Positions 38,743 to 47,152 of a stretch of 48,990 nt of DNA are shown here, in pieces. The stretch covers positions 1 to 48,990 of the forward strand of contig SCUS01000027.1 in the NCBI GenBank assembly GCA_004297725.1, read 5' to 3'. The notes under the pieces were generated by a model. The model saw only the letters and a program-made list of their open reading frames with translations. It did no database searches and was not told where the DNA came from. Within the stretch, counting starts at the first letter, position 1. Each line of letters begins with the position of its first letter. This stretch comes from Myxococcaceae bacterium (GTDB lineage: Bacteria; Myxococcota_A; Polyangia; Polyangiales; Ga0077539). The translations under genes were made by a program, and so were the position numbers.

Positions 38743-39971
38743 GCATTCGGGATCACCAGCGACTTGATCGCCGTCGCCATCCGCCGGCCGAGGTAGACGT
38801 TGCCCAGGTCGTTGGAGTGGGTGACGTCCGACCCGAATCGGTCCCGGTTCCCAGTGCCGGTGGTGGCGCCGGTGGTGCCTGTGCCGGAGTCCCACGACCC
38901 GCTCGGGTCGGTGGACACCGGGATCCACCAGGAGTTGCGGTCGGCCCACGCGTCGAACGCCGCCTTGACTGCGGTTTCGTTGGCCAGTCTGGTGGCGTTC
39001 GGGCCAGTAGAGCTGGCGGTGGTGCCGGTCACGATGATCGGCACCCGAGGTAGCGCCGCTCGGTACGCCTGGAACGCGGACAGTGCGGCTGCGGTGAGCG
39101 TGCCCCCGGATGCGCCGTCGTCGTTCGGGCTCGCCGAGATGACCACCAGGTCAGGGCTGTGCGCCACAGTGTCAGCCACCCGCAGCGCGGCCCCGAACGT
39201 GTTGAGGGTCGACGCGTTGTTGGTGAACCCCGTGCCGCCGAGCGCGACCTGGCGGGTGTCGGACCAGCCCAGTAGCTTCCCGGTGATCTTCGGCCACGCA
39301 CCGTGTGCGAGCGTGGGACCAGCTGAGCCCGCGGTGACGGAGTCGCCGACGAACGCCGCGCGCACGTTGTACTCATCGCCTGGCGCCCACAGCGAGTAGG
39401 TCGGGCCAACGTAGGCGCTGTCGAATGCGCTGGCCTGTCGGAACTCGACGCGGATCTTCCGGATCGCGCTGGTCCCGAACGTCAGGAGGGTGAACCCGGT
39501 GCCGGACGTGGCAGGGAACGCGAGCCCGGTGGCGCTGACCGGCTGGTCGTCGACTTCGACCATGTAGGTGAGTGACGAGCACAGGTAGCGAAGCTGCACC
39601 GTGGGTGCGTCGGTGACGAACTCGACTGCCCAACTCCACGTGCTGTGGGTGGCGTCGCCTTGCGTGTTCCCACCGGTTCCTGAGGGAAGGGAAACCGCGG
39701 TGCTGGTGATGTAGGCCGTCGAGTAGGCCTGAGCAAGGCCGCCGACCAGCCGGTACTTGGCCGTGTTCGCCGCTGACAGGACGTAGCGGTACTGGGTGAG
39801 CGTTCCGTCGAGGCTGCTCGTGCCGGTCGCGATTGTCGGAGGTGAAGCCATGGTGCCGAGTTCGACGCTGTTGGACCGGAACGCTTTCGCCGCGGCGTGG
39901 CGCAGCTTCGAGCCCAGCGTGGGTAGCGTCGACGATGCACCGGCGGGGCCGCGGGAGTCGAGCAGCGCCAT
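38739..39971 (-). CDS. Tail appendage protein with C-terminal SGNH hydrolase
   Basis: 410 residues. A beta-rich N-terminal half (residues 40-200: VELGTMASPPTIATGTSSLD, WSWAVEFVTDAPTVQLRYL) resembles a carbohydrate-binding jelly roll. The C-terminal half is an SGNH hydrolase: GDSVT with S211, GGTGF (245-249), N283 in SASPND and D382-x2-H385 (SDVTHSN). It probably deacylates a host surface polymer during adsorption. ATG overlaps the upstream stop (TGATG). Confidence 0.8.
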   Translation of the reverse strand: MALLDSRGPAGASSTLPTLGSKLRHAAAKAFRSNSVELGTMASPPTIATGTSSLDGTLTQYRYVLSAANTAKYRLVGGLAQAYSTAYITSTAVSLPSGTGGNTQGDATHSTWSWAVEFVTDAPTVQLRYLCSSLTYMVEVDDQPVSATGLAFPATSGTGFTLLTFGTSAIRKIRVEFRQASAFDSAYVGPTYSLWAPGDEYNVRAAFVGDSVTAGSAGPTLAHGAWPKITGKLLGWSDTRQVALGGTGFTNNASTLNTFGAALRVADTVAHSPDLVVISASPNDDGASGGTLTAAALSAFQAYRAALPRVPIIVTGTTASSTGPNATRLANETAVKAAFDAWADRNSWWIPVSTDPSGSWDSGTGTTGATTGTGNRDRFGSDVTHSNDLGNVYLGRRMATAIKSLVIPNA

Positions 39972-40588
39972 CAGGCGGCCTTTACGAAGAGGCGTGGGCA
40001 CGTGCCGCTGATGGTTGCAGTGGATGTGAAGTTGGCGGGGAGGGCGCCGGTGACGCTGCCCTGGAGGAAGCCGAACGTCTGCGCGCCCGTGCCTGGGATC
40101 GAGGCGCCCAGAGACAGCGGCACCGGTGGCGTCCAGCTCGGTCCGACGGTCCGCATCGTCGGCTGGGTGGTGGTGACCGACTGCGCGACACCGCCGACCC
40201 AGTACAGGCCAGGCTGGAGGGCCTGGGAGATCGTCAGCTCCTGAACGGTCGCGGAATCCCCGGCGATCTGTCCGGCGTCCAGCACCAGGGCGCCCGGGAA
40301 ACAGGTGCCGGTGTCAGCGTAGATCCCGAGGCGGTACTTGGACCCGGCGTCGCCCACGACGGTGACTTCGGCACCCAGGCGGACGATGGTGAGCGGGTTG
40401 CGCACGACCCACGGCAGTAGACGCAGGGTGCCGCTGCCGGTCGTTGCGGTGGTCTGCGCCATCGGGGAGGCTGTGAAGAAGTAGCTCGCCGCCAGCAAGC
40501 CGGCCTCGGCCTTGGCCGAGTACCGGGCGTCGAGCTGCGCGAGCGACAGGTTCCCGTCGCCGAGGGTCTTGCCCCGGACGGTGCTCAC
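39971..40588 (-). CDS. Minor structural/appendage protein
   Basis: 205 residues. N-terminus LGDGNLSLAQLDARYSAKAE is the short helix that precedes phage fibre domains; the remainder is beta-rich (LRLLPWVVRNPLTIVRLGAE, KYRLGIYADTGTCFPG). Likely an appendage or fibre adaptor working with the SGNH protein. GTG in a GTGA overlap. Confidence 0.68.
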   Translation of the reverse strand: MSTVRGKTLGDGNLSLAQLDARYSAKAEAGLLAASYFFTASPMAQTTATTGSGTLRLLPWVVRNPLTIVRLGAEVTVVGDAGSKYRLGIYADTGTCFPGALVLDAGQIAGDSATVQELTISQALQPGLYWVGGVAQSVTTTQPTMRTVGPSWTPPVPLSLGASIPGTGAQTFGFLQGSVTGALPANFTSTATISGTCPRLFVKAA

Positions 40589-40962
40589 CCGAGGACCGTG
40601 CCGGTGGCGAGCACGTCCACGGCGGTGCCGGTGCCGGCGTTGATCCGGACCACGGCGCCCTCGGGGAGCAGGCGGGGCAGGTGCTTCCCGGCGTCGAGGG
40701 ACAGGCTGTTGGTGCCGTCACCGGCGGCGTTGGAGGCCAGCGAGTAGCCCGACACGACCTTGCGGAAGGTGCCGCCGGTCGATGGCTTGACCGACACACT
40801 GATCACGACGGCGCTGCCGGTGGTGTTGCACAGGCTCAGCGATTCAAGCTTCCACGCCTTGCCGGTGCCGACGGTGAAGTCGGTGTCGCCGGAGGCGAGC
40901 TGCCCATCGAACAGCACGGCGGCCACAGCGGCGGTGAGGGTGGGCAGGTTGGGGTTGGCCAT
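40585..40962 (-). CDS. Small beta-rich structural protein
   Basis: 125 residues. PTLTAAVAAVLFDGQLASGD then FTVGTGKAWKLESLSLCNTT, GSAVVISVSVKPSTGGTFRK and AVVRINAGTGTAVDV: beta-sandwich character typical of phage decoration or fibre-base proteins. ATG start; 1-base gap to the next gene. Confidence 0.68.
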   Translation of the reverse strand: MANPNLPTLTAAVAAVLFDGQLASGDTDFTVGTGKAWKLESLSLCNTTGSAVVISVSVKPSTGGTFRKVVSGYSLASNAAGDGTNSLSLDAGKHLPRLLPEGAVVRINAGTGTAVDVLATGTVLG

Positions 40963-40963
40963 G

Positions 40964-41254
40964 TCAGCCTCCGAAGATGATCGCCGCGGCGATGGGGTTC
41001 ATGGGCGGCGTCACCCGCGCGAAGGACGTGGCATTGCCACCGCTGACCGCGGTTACTGCAAGAAGGTCGCCAACTGCAGCACCGGACTTGTCCGCGGTGA
41101 CGAGCGGGTTCTGCTCCAGCGCCTTCAGCCGGCCCGACGCGCCGGCGACGTCAACCAGGGCGGCGTCGACGCCGTTCAGGAAGTCCGACTGGATCGGCGT
41201 CGCCGTCGACGGCGAGTCCTGAAACGGCGTACCCCGGCCCGCGTAGTCCGCCAC
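40964..41254 (-). CDS. Small appendage-region protein
   Basis: 96 residues, GTG start. TPFQDSPSTATPIQSDFLNG then VDAALVDVAGASGRLKALE suggests a short oligomerising helix with a hydrophobic C-terminus (NPIAAAIIFGG). Probably belongs with the two following genes. Function unknown. Confidence 0.6.
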   Translation of the reverse strand: MADYAGRGTPFQDSPSTATPIQSDFLNGVDAALVDVAGASGRLKALEQNPLVTADKSGAAVGDLLAVTAVSGGNATSFARVTPPMNPIAAAIIFGG

Positions 41255-41255
41255 G

Positions 41256-41726
41256 TCATGCTCCTTCGAATCGGGTCGCGTTCGCCACGACGGAGAACGG
41301 GATCAGCACGCCGACTCCGAGGTCGGACTGCGCGGGCTGGTAGGAGTGGCGCGTGATCCGCGCCCACGAGATGTCGTCGCCCCACTCGTGCGCGGCGAGC
41401 AGTTCTGCCAGGACGTCGAGCACCGCGTAGGCCTGCGTACGCACGTGCGCCAGGTCGGTGTCGCCGTCCCACACGGTCAGCTCGCAGCGCACCTCGAACT
41501 GCTCTTCGCGGCGGCCGCCGTACCCGGGACGGGTGGTCGCCTGCCCGACCGGGACGAACCCGGCCGTGGCGCCGACGACCAGCACCCGCCACGCTTCCGG
41601 GTCGTCGAGCCGCGGCCCGTCGTTCACCGACAGCTGGTCCGGTTTCCCGTCCACGGTGAACGCGAGCTCGGGGGCGCCGTCCCAGGCTGCGATCAGCCCG
41701 AGGATCGTCGCGTCGACGGGGTTCAC
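41256..41726 (-). CDS. Tail terminator / neck protein
   Basis: 156 residues. ATILGLIAAWDGAPELAFTV, DGPRLDDPEAWRVLVVGAT, GRREEQFEVRCELTVWDGD and HVRTQAYAVLDVLAELLAA follow the actinophage tail-terminator pattern. GTG in a GTGA overlap with the connector gene. Confidence 0.78.
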   Translation of the reverse strand: MNPVDATILGLIAAWDGAPELAFTVDGKPDQLSVNDGPRLDDPEAWRVLVVGATAGFVPVGQATTRPGYGGRREEQFEVRCELTVWDGDTDLAHVRTQAYAVLDVLAELLAAHEWGDDISWARITRHSYQPAQSDLGVGVLIPFSVVANATRFEGA

Positions 41727-42214
41727 CACGACGGCACCAGCCACACCGTGCGGCCCTGCGCCGGGTCCGGCCAGCACTCCGCCGGCGGGAACGACCCGAC
41801 CGGGGCCGGGACACCACCACCCGCCGCGGCCGGCTCTCCGAGGAGCTCGGTGAGGCGCACCTTCAGCGACGCCGTGCCTGCTGGGCCAGAGTCGGCCTCC
41901 GTGGCCGCCGCCGCGTTGCCTCCGCCGCCGCGGCGGCCGGCGCGCTGGGTGCGCCAGTACTCGCCGAGGACCACCTTCACCGCGAGCACCTCGAGCGGCG
42001 CGTCCGCGACCGGCGGGCGGCCGAGGTGTCGGGCGACCCGTGCTTCGGCGGGTGGGATGAACCCGCCGAGCTCGACGTCGTCGGCGGTGCGGGCGGCTGG
42101 GATGTTCAGGTAGATCTTCGCGTCGGCGAGGTTGAGCACGGCACCGTCTCCGTCCGCGTCGGCGCCCGGGTACAGGCTGGTGGAGGGGTACAGGTCGGCG
42201 GCCGGGAACGGCAT
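41723..42214 (-). CDS. Head-tail connector protein (gp6-like)
   Basis: 163 residues. LADAKIYLNIPAARTADDVE then LGGFIPPAEARVARHLGRP and LEVLAVKVVLGEYWRTQR are the gp6/gp15-type adaptor pattern with its short helices. A Gly/Ala linker and a Pro-rich C-terminus follow. ATG with GAGGGGG upstream. Confidence 0.78.
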   Translation of the reverse strand: MPFPAADLYPSTSLYPGADADGDGAVLNLADAKIYLNIPAARTADDVELGGFIPPAEARVARHLGRPPVADAPLEVLAVKVVLGEYWRTQRAGRRGGGGNAAAATEADSGPAGTASLKVRLTELLGEPAAAGGGVPAPVGSFPPAECWPDPAQGRTVWLVPSW

Positions 42215-42281
42215 GACGCGTGCCCCCTCGTGAAGTTGTGGTGCGCCGGCGGCAGCTGGGGTGCCGCCGGCGCGGGTCGAG

Positions 42282-42563
42282 CTACTTGCTGTCGTCGCCC
42301 TTGGCCGCGGCCCGGGTGGGCTTGGCGGGCGGGTCGAGAAGCTTCCCGGCCTCGTCCGGCGAGACCGGAGGCGTCGGCGCGACGACGGGACCCGAGGACG
42401 CTGCGACATCGGAGTCCTCGGGACCCACCGCATCGAGGCCCTCCAGTCGGACCAGGTCGTCGTCGTTGAGTTCGACCGTGTCCCCGAGGCGGCCGAGCCG
42501 CTCGATGCCCTTGCTGTCGGTGTAGGAAACCAAGCCGATGATGACCTTGCGCTTCGCACCCAT
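42282..42563 (-). CDS. Small head-region protein with acidic tail
   Basis: 93 residues. A compact N-terminus (KVIIGLVSYTDSKGIERLGR, VELNDDDLVRLEGLDAVG) and a disordered Pro/Ala/Lys tail. Common directly after the major capsid gene in actinophages; precise role unknown. ATG overlaps the capsid gene stop. Confidence 0.7.
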   Translation of the reverse strand: MGAKRKVIIGLVSYTDSKGIERLGRLGDTVELNDDDLVRLEGLDAVGPEDSDVAASSGPVVAPTPPVSPDEAGKLLDPPAKPTRAAAKGDDSK

Positions 42564-43465
42564 CAGGACAGTCCCGTCAGCTTGCGGATGGAGTAGGGGT
42601 TCGTGACGTAGAAGACAGGGCGTGCCGAGGCCTGCACCCAGGTGCGCTCCGTCTTCTCCTCGCGGTACACCTCAGTGCCCAGCGGCTTCTCCATCTGGAT
42701 GCCACCAACCTGCCCGCGCGCGACCTCGTAGGCGGTGCCGGCCGTGATCCGGTTCGACGCGAACATCTCATCGATCCCGTTCGCCTTCAGCACTTCCGGC
42801 AACGCTGCGCCGTAGACGATCGCCAGCTGCGCCTTCTGGATCGGGTTCACCAGCAGCAGGTCGTAGACGACGCCGAGCTCGTCTCCGTCGGCGAGCGCCT
42901 GCGCGTTCGCGAAGTCGGCCTGCGGCCAGCCCGAGTTGTTCGTCTGCGACGCGCCACCGGTGACGACGCTGCTCCAGCTGTGCCCGGCCATCGTCAGCGA
43001 CGCGATGCCCGCGATCGCGGCCTCCAGCGTTTCCACGGCGCGCGCGTTCAGCTTTCGCACGATCGTGTTCGCCAGCTGCGTGGTCTGGTTGTTGAACCCG
43101 ACGATGTCGTTGCGGTCCTTCGCCTCGTCCGTGACGAAGAACTTGCCGCCCCACTTCTCGACCGGGGCGACCTTCGGCGACGTCCGCGTCGTCGTGACGT
43201 TCGGGAACTCGTCGCCCGGCGCCACGTACTCGACGTCGCGGTCGGTGTAGAGCTCGTTCAGCAGCGCCTGGTCGTAGACCACTGCGCCGCCCTTCACCAT
43301 GTCACCGGTGGTGAAGATGCGGTCGACGATGAACTTCTGCAGCGTCAGGTCGGCGATGCGCCGAGTGATCCTTGTCGGCTGCTGCAGGGCGTTGTCGACG
43401 GTGAGGGTGTTGCCGGAGTAGGTGGGCGGACCGAGGGGGTACGCGACCGGGGTGGGGGACGGCAT
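42563..43465 (-). CDS. Major capsid protein (HK97 fold)
   Basis: 300 residues. Pattern of the actinophage major capsid family: TRITRRIADLTLQKFIVDRI near residue 30, GGAVVYDQALLNELYTDRDV, EKWGGKFFVTDEAKDRNDI, helical LANTIVRKLNARAVETLEAA, VNPIQKAQLAIVYG and C-terminal ARPVFYVTNPYSIRKLTGL. Encoded downstream of protease/scaffold and decoration genes in the expected order. ATG start. Confidence 0.92.
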   Translation of the reverse strand: MPSPTPVAYPLGPPTYSGNTLTVDNALQQPTRITRRIADLTLQKFIVDRIFTTGDMVKGGAVVYDQALLNELYTDRDVEYVAPGDEFPNVTTTRTSPKVAPVEKWGGKFFVTDEAKDRNDIVGFNNQTTQLANTIVRKLNARAVETLEAAIAGIASLTMAGHSWSSVVTGGASQTNNSGWPQADFANAQALADGDELGVVYDLLLVNPIQKAQLAIVYGAALPEVLKANGIDEMFASNRITAGTAYEVARGQVGGIQMEKPLGTEVYREEKTERTWVQASARPVFYVTNPYSIRKLTGLS

Positions 43466-43483
43466 GGTTGCTGGACTCCTCGA

Positions 43484-43861
43484 TCAGTAGAGAACGACGC
43501 GGGCGTCGTTCCCATTGGTGGCGCCCGTCTCGACGTAGCCGACGGCCACGCCTGCGGACTTGGTTACGGCCTGACCGTTGGTGCCGACCTCGACCTCGGC
43601 GCCGGCGGCGATGGTGCCGCCCGCCGTGACCGGAACGACCGCCTTCGAGCCGCGGATGACGCCGACCTTCGCGCCCGATGCGGCGTCGTACTTCGCGACA
43701 CCGCAGATCCGGCCCGCCGCCGTGGCGTGCGCGACCGTGATCGAGCCGTCGGTCTGCATGTTCCCGGTGATGGCCAGGAACCTCTTACCGGTCACTGCGG
43801 CCGAGGCCTGCCCGGTGACCTCGGTGCCAGGCTGCTTGAACGGGATGCACTCGTTCGCCAT
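43484..43861 (-). CDS. Capsid decoration / stabilisation protein (DUF2190-like)
   Basis: 125 residues, beta-rich: FKQPGTEVTGQASAAVTGKR, ITVAHATAAGRICGVAKYDA, VVPVTAGGTIAAGAEVEVGT, GVAVGYVETGA. Matches the DUF2190-type decoration protein commonly located between protease/scaffold and major capsid. ATG start. Confidence 0.82.
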   Translation of the reverse strand: MANECIPFKQPGTEVTGQASAAVTGKRFLAITGNMQTDGSITVAHATAAGRICGVAKYDAASGAKVGVIRGSKAVVPVTAGGTIAAGAEVEVGTNGQAVTKSAGVAVGYVETGATNGNDARVVLY

Positions 43862-43864
43862 GGA

Positions 43865-44446
43865 TCAGCCCTCCCGGCTGGTCGAGGTGGACACGACACC
43901 GGGGAACCAGTAGTCGTCCTTGCTGGCCGGGTCGTCGGCCGACGCGGTCACCGCGTGGCCGCGCTCCGGGCCGACCGGCACCAGGCCGGGCGCCATGGAG
44001 GCGAGCACCGCGGCAGCACCCGGGTCGACCTCGAGCTGCTTCAGCCAGTGCTTCTGCCGCGCCGGCGGAATGCGGCCGTCACCGACCGCGGACGCCACGA
44101 GCGCGACGCGGGCGTTGCGCTCCTGCTCGGCGCGGGCGTCGTCACCGCGCTGCGCGGAGGCGCGCAGCTGCGCGAGCTGGGTCGCGTCGATCACGGCCAG
44201 CCCGGGCGGCAACGACGCGGCCAGCGCGGCCACGTTGCCGGCCGGCGCGGTCGCGTCGGGTGCGTCACCCGCGCCGTCGCCCTCGGTGCCGTCGCCGTCG
44301 TCGTCGCTCTCGTCCTCGGCCGGGTCGGCGTTGTCGTCGAGGCGCTGGACCAGCGCGGCCTCGATCGCCTCGGTCGTCGCGTCCTCGTCGAGTCCGAGCG
44401 CGTGCCGGATCACGACGCTCGCGTCGTCGCTGATCGTCAGCGGCAT
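43865..44446 (-). CDS. Putative internally started scaffold protein
   Basis: In-frame ATG at 44446 inside the protease gene, preceded by AGGAAGG 8 bases upstream, an excellent ribosome site. It would give 193 residues beginning MPLTISDDASVVIRHALGL, covering the acidic region (DDNADPAEDESDDDGDG) and the scaffold-like helix (LAQLRASAQRGDDARAEQE). The arrangement parallels lambda C/Nu3, where scaffold is made from an internal start. Inferred from the ribosome site and domain boundary. Confidence 0.6.
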   Translation of the reverse strand: MPLTISDDASVVIRHALGLDEDATTEAIEAALVQRLDDNADPAEDESDDDGDGTEGDGAGDAPDATAPAGNVAALAASLPPGLAVIDATQLAQLRASAQRGDDARAEQERNARVALVASAVGDGRIPPARQKHWLKQLEVDPGAAAVLASMAPGLVPVGPERGHAVTASADDPASKDDYWFPGVVSTSTSREG

Positions 44447-45817
44447 GGGAGTGTCCTTCCTAGTGGGGGTGGTGTTCGACGCCACGACGCCGCCCGCGGC
44501 AGCCACCGCGACCTTCTTCGGCGTGGCCTTCTTCGGCGCCGGCTTGGCCACCGCCTTCGGTGCCGGCTTGGGTGCCGCCTTCTTCGCGGCCGGCTTCTTC
44601 AGGCCGCCGCCGAGCGCCCCGAAGTTCTTCACGTCCTTGCCGCGGCTCTTCAGCTCGTTCGCGATCGCGATCCGGGCCGCCACGACCTTCGGGTCCGACG
44701 ACTTGAAGCTGTAGGTGATCCGCGACAGCGCCTCGACCTCGGCGTCCTTCAGTCCCTTCAGCTGCTTCGCCCGGTCACCGGGCTTGGCCTTCAGCAGCGC
44801 CTCGTACGCGGCCTTCGCCTTCGGGTCCTTCTGCGACTTCGCCGCTTCGGCCGACCGGGCCGCGCCGACCGGTACGAACTGGCCGCCCGTCGACGAGCCG
44901 GCCGCGCCGCGCGGGTGCTTCGAGTTGAAGTCCCCGCCCTGCGGCGGCTTCTTCTTCGGTGGCGCCTTCTTCGCGGCAGGCTTGGCCGCAGGCTTCGCAG
45001 CGGGCTTGGCGGCCACCTTCCGTGGCAGCAGGGTCGTCGGCGCCGCGACCAGAGCACCGGCAGCCACGAGGGCCAGCGGAGCGCCGGACGCGGCGACCGT
45101 CAGCCGCGGAACCGGGAAGCCCGGCACGTTCACCGCCAGCGCCGCCATCAGCTCCAGCTCGCCGTCGATGGAACGCCAGTCCCCCGAGATCGGCGACGCA
45201 CGCAGGGCGTGCACCTGCTCGGGTGTCGCACCCGGCCGGATCGCGCCCGCACACCAGATGCCGAACTCGTCCTCGCCAACCGCGACGTCCGCGACCGCGG
45301 TGCCGGTGTTGTCGTAGTGCTCGGCCGCACCCGTCACGCCGGCGTCCTCCGCCGCATGCCCGGTGCCGAGCGTGATCCGGCCCGTCGACACCTGAGTGCC
45401 GTCCGCGGTGAGCACCGCACCGGTCCGGAAGTACCGGTAGTTCGACCGCGACCGCGGCGCGGTCTGCGGGTCGTCCATGCCGACGTGCTGGGTGTCGAAC
45501 GCGGCGACGTGCCCGAACACCCGGCCGTCCGCGGTGACCTGCAGCCCCGTCGGCCCGTCGAGCTGCGGGTCGGCGAACCACTTCGCCGGCGGCATCAACA
45601 TCGGGCGACCTCCCTCGGCCGCGCTCGCGACCCTCGATCCGTGGTGCGCGCCCGGCCATCGCCCGTAGCGGTCGTGGTACCACTGCGCCGCGATCCGCTT
45701 CGCGTACTCATCAGGCACGTGCTTGCGCAGGTGCTCGTACAGCTCGGTCCAGGTGGACCACTTCGCCAGGCCCTCGCCGTGGAGCCAGTAGTCCTTCAGG
45801 CTGAAGTTGTTCTTCAC
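43865..45817 (-). CDS. Capsid maturation protease fused to scaffold
   Basis: 650 residues. About 75-240 is the actinophage capsid protease: FGHVAAFDTQHVGMDD, YRYFRTGAVLTADGTQVSTG, AEHYDNTGTAVADVAVGEDE and ALRASPISGDWRSID (His and Ser likely catalytic). Two Lys/Ala/Pro-rich linkers (about 275-292 and 405-435) flank an insert with HPRGAAGSSTGGQFVPVG and a helical domain. About 455-650 is an acidic, helical scaffold ending in GLVPVGPERGHA. ATG overlaps the portal stop. Confidence 0.85.
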   Translation of the reverse strand: MKNNFSLKDYWLHGEGLAKWSTWTELYEHLRKHVPDEYAKRIAAQWYHDRYGRWPGAHHGSRVASAAEGGRPMLMPPAKWFADPQLDGPTGLQVTADGRVFGHVAAFDTQHVGMDDPQTAPRSRSNYRYFRTGAVLTADGTQVSTGRITLGTGHAAEDAGVTGAAEHYDNTGTAVADVAVGEDEFGIWCAGAIRPGATPEQVHALRASPISGDWRSIDGELELMAALAVNVPGFPVPRLTVAASGAPLALVAAGALVAAPTTLLPRKVAAKPAAKPAAKPAAKKAPPKKKPPQGGDFNSKHPRGAAGSSTGGQFVPVGAARSAEAAKSQKDPKAKAAYEALLKAKPGDRAKQLKGLKDAEVEALSRITYSFKSSDPKVVAARIAIANELKSRGKDVKNFGALGGGLKKPAAKKAAPKPAPKAVAKPAPKKATPKKVAVAAAGGVVASNTTPTRKDTPMPLTISDDASVVIRHALGLDEDATTEAIEAALVQRLDDNADPAEDESDDDGDGTEGDGAGDAPDATAPAGNVAALAASLPPGLAVIDATQLAQLRASAQRGDDARAEQERNARVALVASAVGDGRIPPARQKHWLKQLEVDPGAAAVLASMAPGLVPVGPERGHAVTASADDPASKDDYWFPGVVSTSTSREG

Positions 45818-47130
45818 GGCGCCACGACGGACGTCGCGCCGAACTGCTGCGGTGTCGCGGTCCCCGATGCGGCAGGCGCTTCCGCTGGAGCGTCGCGGGC
45901 CGTCGCAGGATCAGCTCCGGGCAGTCCGTAGCTCTCTCGTACGAACCGGTCGAGCCGCATGTCCGGCGACAGCACGCCGGCCGCGACGAGGATCTGGATC
46001 GCCTCCGCGGTCGCCGCGTGCCTGCTGCCGATCTCGTCGAACACCAGCCGCGGCGCCGGCTCGTCCTCGCCGAAGTTGACGTCGACCATGTCCTCGACGA
46101 CGTGCGCGTTCGCGGTGTCCGCGACGTTCTCGGCCACCGTCTGCAGCGACATCGTGAAGAAGTCCATGAAGCTCGCGCCCAGGGCGTAGCTGCCGGTGCC
46201 GGACGCCTGGCCGAGGTTGAGGAAGTGCGCCAGCACGCTCGCCGAGATCTGCTCGTCGTGGTAGCGGATCGGCTTGTCGGCGTCCGGGATCGCCCCCGAC
46301 ACCCCGACGAGGTCGAGCATGGCGCCGTACGGAATCGCGGCACCCGCATTCGACCCCGAGCGCCAGTCCTGGGCGAGCTTCTCGCCCTTGCTGAGGTCGG
46401 TCTCCTTCGGGGCGCCGGTGTAGCGGGGCACGCCGACCCCGTTGCGCTCGAACGCGATCGCCTGCAGCCGCAGGAACCGGTCCTTCAGCACCCAGTGCTT
46501 GTAGGCCGAGCGCAGCAGCGACGTTCCGCGCCAGTCCCCGGCCTCGCGGTCGTTCGTGTACATCACCAGCCGCGACACCGGGATCGTCGTCGGCAGGCCG
46601 AGCCGGTGCGCAGGAGTCGTCGGCGACGGCCACTGCTCGATCGACACCAGCCCGCCGTCGTCGGCCACGTTGATCGCCGACAAGGTGCGCGGCATCCGCG
46701 GCGCCAGCTTCCGCAGCCTCGCCAGACCCGTCACCGGGTCGATCGCGTACACCTGCTCGAACGGCATGTGCCCGTAGCGCAGCGCCAGCAGGGCGTGCTG
46801 CAGGTGTTCGGGCCACGAGAACCGGCCCCGGGTGCGTCGCGGCGGCGTCGCGTCCTCCGCGCCCCGGATCGGCAACCCCAGGTCCTGCGCGACCGTCTCC
46901 ACGACCTCGTCCCGGGCCCCGAAGGGGTCCACACGCCACTTCGTGCGCATCACCGGGAGCGTGACGGCACGCAGCGTGCTGAACACCCGCGAGTCCTGCC
47001 GCACCATCCGGTCGTAGATGGCGATGTCGTGCGGCCACATCAGCTCCGGAGTGGTCTCCAGCGCCGCAGCCGCCCACCAGCCGTTCTCCGAACCGCCCGC
47101 GTACCCGATCTCCGAGGTTGGAGCGCTCAT
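45814..47130 (-). CDS. Portal protein (DUF935, Mu gp29-like)
   Basis: 438 residues. DIAIYDRMVRQDSRVFSTLR, RYGHMPFEQVYAI, RLVMYTNDREAGDWRGTSLL, then RSAYKHWVLKDRFLRLQAIA and HDEQISASVLAHFLNLG are hallmarks of DUF935 portals. Twelve copies form the DNA gate at one capsid vertex. ATG start; 22 bases after the large terminase stop. C-terminal 40 residues are Ala/Pro-rich. Confidence 0.92.
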   Translation of the reverse strand: MSAPTSEIGYAGGSENGWWAAAALETTPELMWPHDIAIYDRMVRQDSRVFSTLRAVTLPVMRTKWRVDPFGARDEVVETVAQDLGLPIRGAEDATPPRRTRGRFSWPEHLQHALLALRYGHMPFEQVYAIDPVTGLARLRKLAPRMPRTLSAINVADDGGLVSIEQWPSPTTPAHRLGLPTTIPVSRLVMYTNDREAGDWRGTSLLRSAYKHWVLKDRFLRLQAIAFERNGVGVPRYTGAPKETDLSKGEKLAQDWRSGSNAGAAIPYGAMLDLVGVSGAIPDADKPIRYHDEQISASVLAHFLNLGQASGTGSYALGASFMDFFTMSLQTVAENVADTANAHVVEDMVDVNFGEDEPAPRLVFDEIGSRHAATAEAIQILVAAGVLSPDMRLDRFVRESYGLPGADPATARDAPAEAPAASGTATPQQFGATSVVAP

Positions 47131-47152
47131 CTGGGCCCTCCAGAGGTCGATG

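Noticed and set aside
42980..45931. Long plus-strand open frame opposite capsid and protease genes
   Set aside because: Another high-GC antisense shadow; the minus-strand capsid and protease patterns are clear.
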